The position numbers and the translations under genes were made by a program. Below, piece after piece: positions 5,384 through 5,787 of a stretch of DNA of 5,787 bases; the first letter of the stretch is position 1, and every line of letters starts with the position of its first letter. The stretch comes from an uncultured Bacteroidales bacterium (GTDB lineage: Bacteria > Bacteroidota > Bacteroidia > Bacteroidales > UBA3824): positions 1 through 5,787 of the forward strand of contig CALFIU010000163.1 in NCBI GenBank assembly GCA_937877455.1. Reading direction: 5' to 3'. The notes beneath the pieces are model-generated. The model was not told the origin of the DNA. It saw only the letters and a list, made by a program, of their open reading frames with translations, and did not search any database.

Positions 5384-5787
5384 TTAAATTTTTGAGATTT
5401 CGTCAGGGGTGAAGCCGGTAATATCAGCGATGACATCTGCGGGATAGCCACGAAGTTTCATTTTTCGGGCTGTTTCGACTGCTTGTTGCTTTGCACCTTC
5501 CGCACGGCCTTCCGCGCGACCCTCTGCGCGGCCCTCTGCACGGCCTTCTGCGATGCCAACTTCCTTTCCTTTGCCGAAACCTTTAGATTCGGCGTCACTC
5601 ATGGCGTTGGTGATGTCCCAAAGATTATGAAGGCTCTCTTCGTAGTCGGAATATTCTTTGTCGTTTAGCATGGCTATTTCCGCCTGTTCAAATAGTTTCT
5701 TGAACACACGCTCCTGCAATTCCTTGGGACGGTCAAGAAGTTTCGGAAGGTTTTTCAGGACAAATAGCCACTTGTCGTACATAGTAA
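5384..5787 (-). CDS. Rpn family PD-(D/E)XK protein, C-terminal part (cut by right edge)
   Basis: The frame is open to the window edge, so the N-terminal nuclease core is outside. The 134 or so visible residues match the C-terminal half of Rpn-like proteins: KWLFVLKNLPKLLDRP, then FEQAEIAMLNDKE, a helical linker with GKGKEVGIAEGR repeats, and a terminal TGFTPDEISKI. The same ending (TGFHADEISEI) and AEGR units occur in the full-length protein at 495-1352, so the two are paralogues, but this copy has more AEGR units. An ATG at 5782 is internal to the family alignment and probably not the start. No terminator separates it from the promoter at 5344-5374; its transcript may run to the hairpin at 5185-5230. 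Confidence 0.85.
   Translation of the reverse strand, partial: TMYDKWLFVLKNLPKLLDRPKELQERVFKKLFEQAEIAMLNDKEYSDYEESLHNLWDITNAMSDAESKGFGKGKEVGIAEGRAEGRAEGRAEGRAEGAKQQAVETARKMKLRGYPADVIADITGFTPDEISKI
5496..5555 (-). repeat. Five 12-bp tandem units encoding AEGR
   Basis: Five 12-bp units with scattered third-position differences (5496-5507, 5508-5519, 5520-5531, 5532-5543, 5544-5555) encode the AEGR repeats of the right-edge protein. The unit length keeps frame, so copy number can change without breaking the gene. The paralogue has only two. Confidence 0.85.

Noticed and set aside
1..5787. CRISPR array, tRNA, rRNA, reverse transcriptase or DGR template repeat
   Set aside because: No regularly spaced repeats, no cloverleaf-like sequence, no reverse-transcriptase motif and no A-rich second copy of the variable region were seen.

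Overview
The window looks like chromosome from a gut-type Bacteroidales (Bacteroides/Prevotella/Muribaculaceae-like). Four things support this. Promoters of the Bacteroidetes type (TTTG, 19-20 bp, TAnnTTTG) sit in front of most genes. Start codons lack clear Shine-Dalgarno sequences. There is a lipoprotein with an acidic stretch after its cysteine and a BIG2 domain. Rpn-like and AAA/PD-(D/E)XK proteins of kinds abundant in this phylum are also present. Every gene I accept lies on the minus strand, so the region is read from right to left.

Layout in transcription order. (1) 5787-5384: the C-terminal part of an Rpn-family PD-(D/E)XK protein, cut by the right edge. (2) 5383-5158: a leader region with its own promoter, a pentamer tandem repeat, a small GC hairpin and a strong terminator-like hairpin just before the next gene. 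(3) 5157-3730: a 475-residue surface-type lipoprotein with a BIG2 domain and a C-terminal FISUMP/C-type-lectin-like domain. Its last ~45 codons look like the variable region of a diversity-generating retroelement (DGR) target. (4) 3565-3149: an unrecognised 138-residue protein preceded by a six-codon in-frame mini-ORF. (5) 3057-1432: a full-length AAA-ATPase-like/PD-(D/E)XK protein. (6) 1352-495: a full-length Rpn-like protein. (7) 448-104: an HxlR-type regulator. (8) At the extreme left is a promoter for a minus-strand gene outside the window, overlapped by an inverted repeat.

The most interesting object is the lipoprotein. Its 3' end is GC-rich, contains no Asn codon in the last 55 codons, and consists almost entirely of codons ending in C or G (TAC, GAC, GGC, TTC, GTC). 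This is what adenine-directed mutagenesis of an AAC-rich template repeat would leave. No reverse transcriptase or template repeat is in the window, so any DGR machinery must lie elsewhere.

A second theme is a re-used promoter cassette. Genes 5 and 6, from different families, share a promoter that is 32/34 identical including the spacer, plus a shared sequence over the start codon. The unknown gene (4) has a diverged relative of it. The genes do not form one obvious operon: most have their own promoter, and only the HxlR gene lacks a recognisable one.
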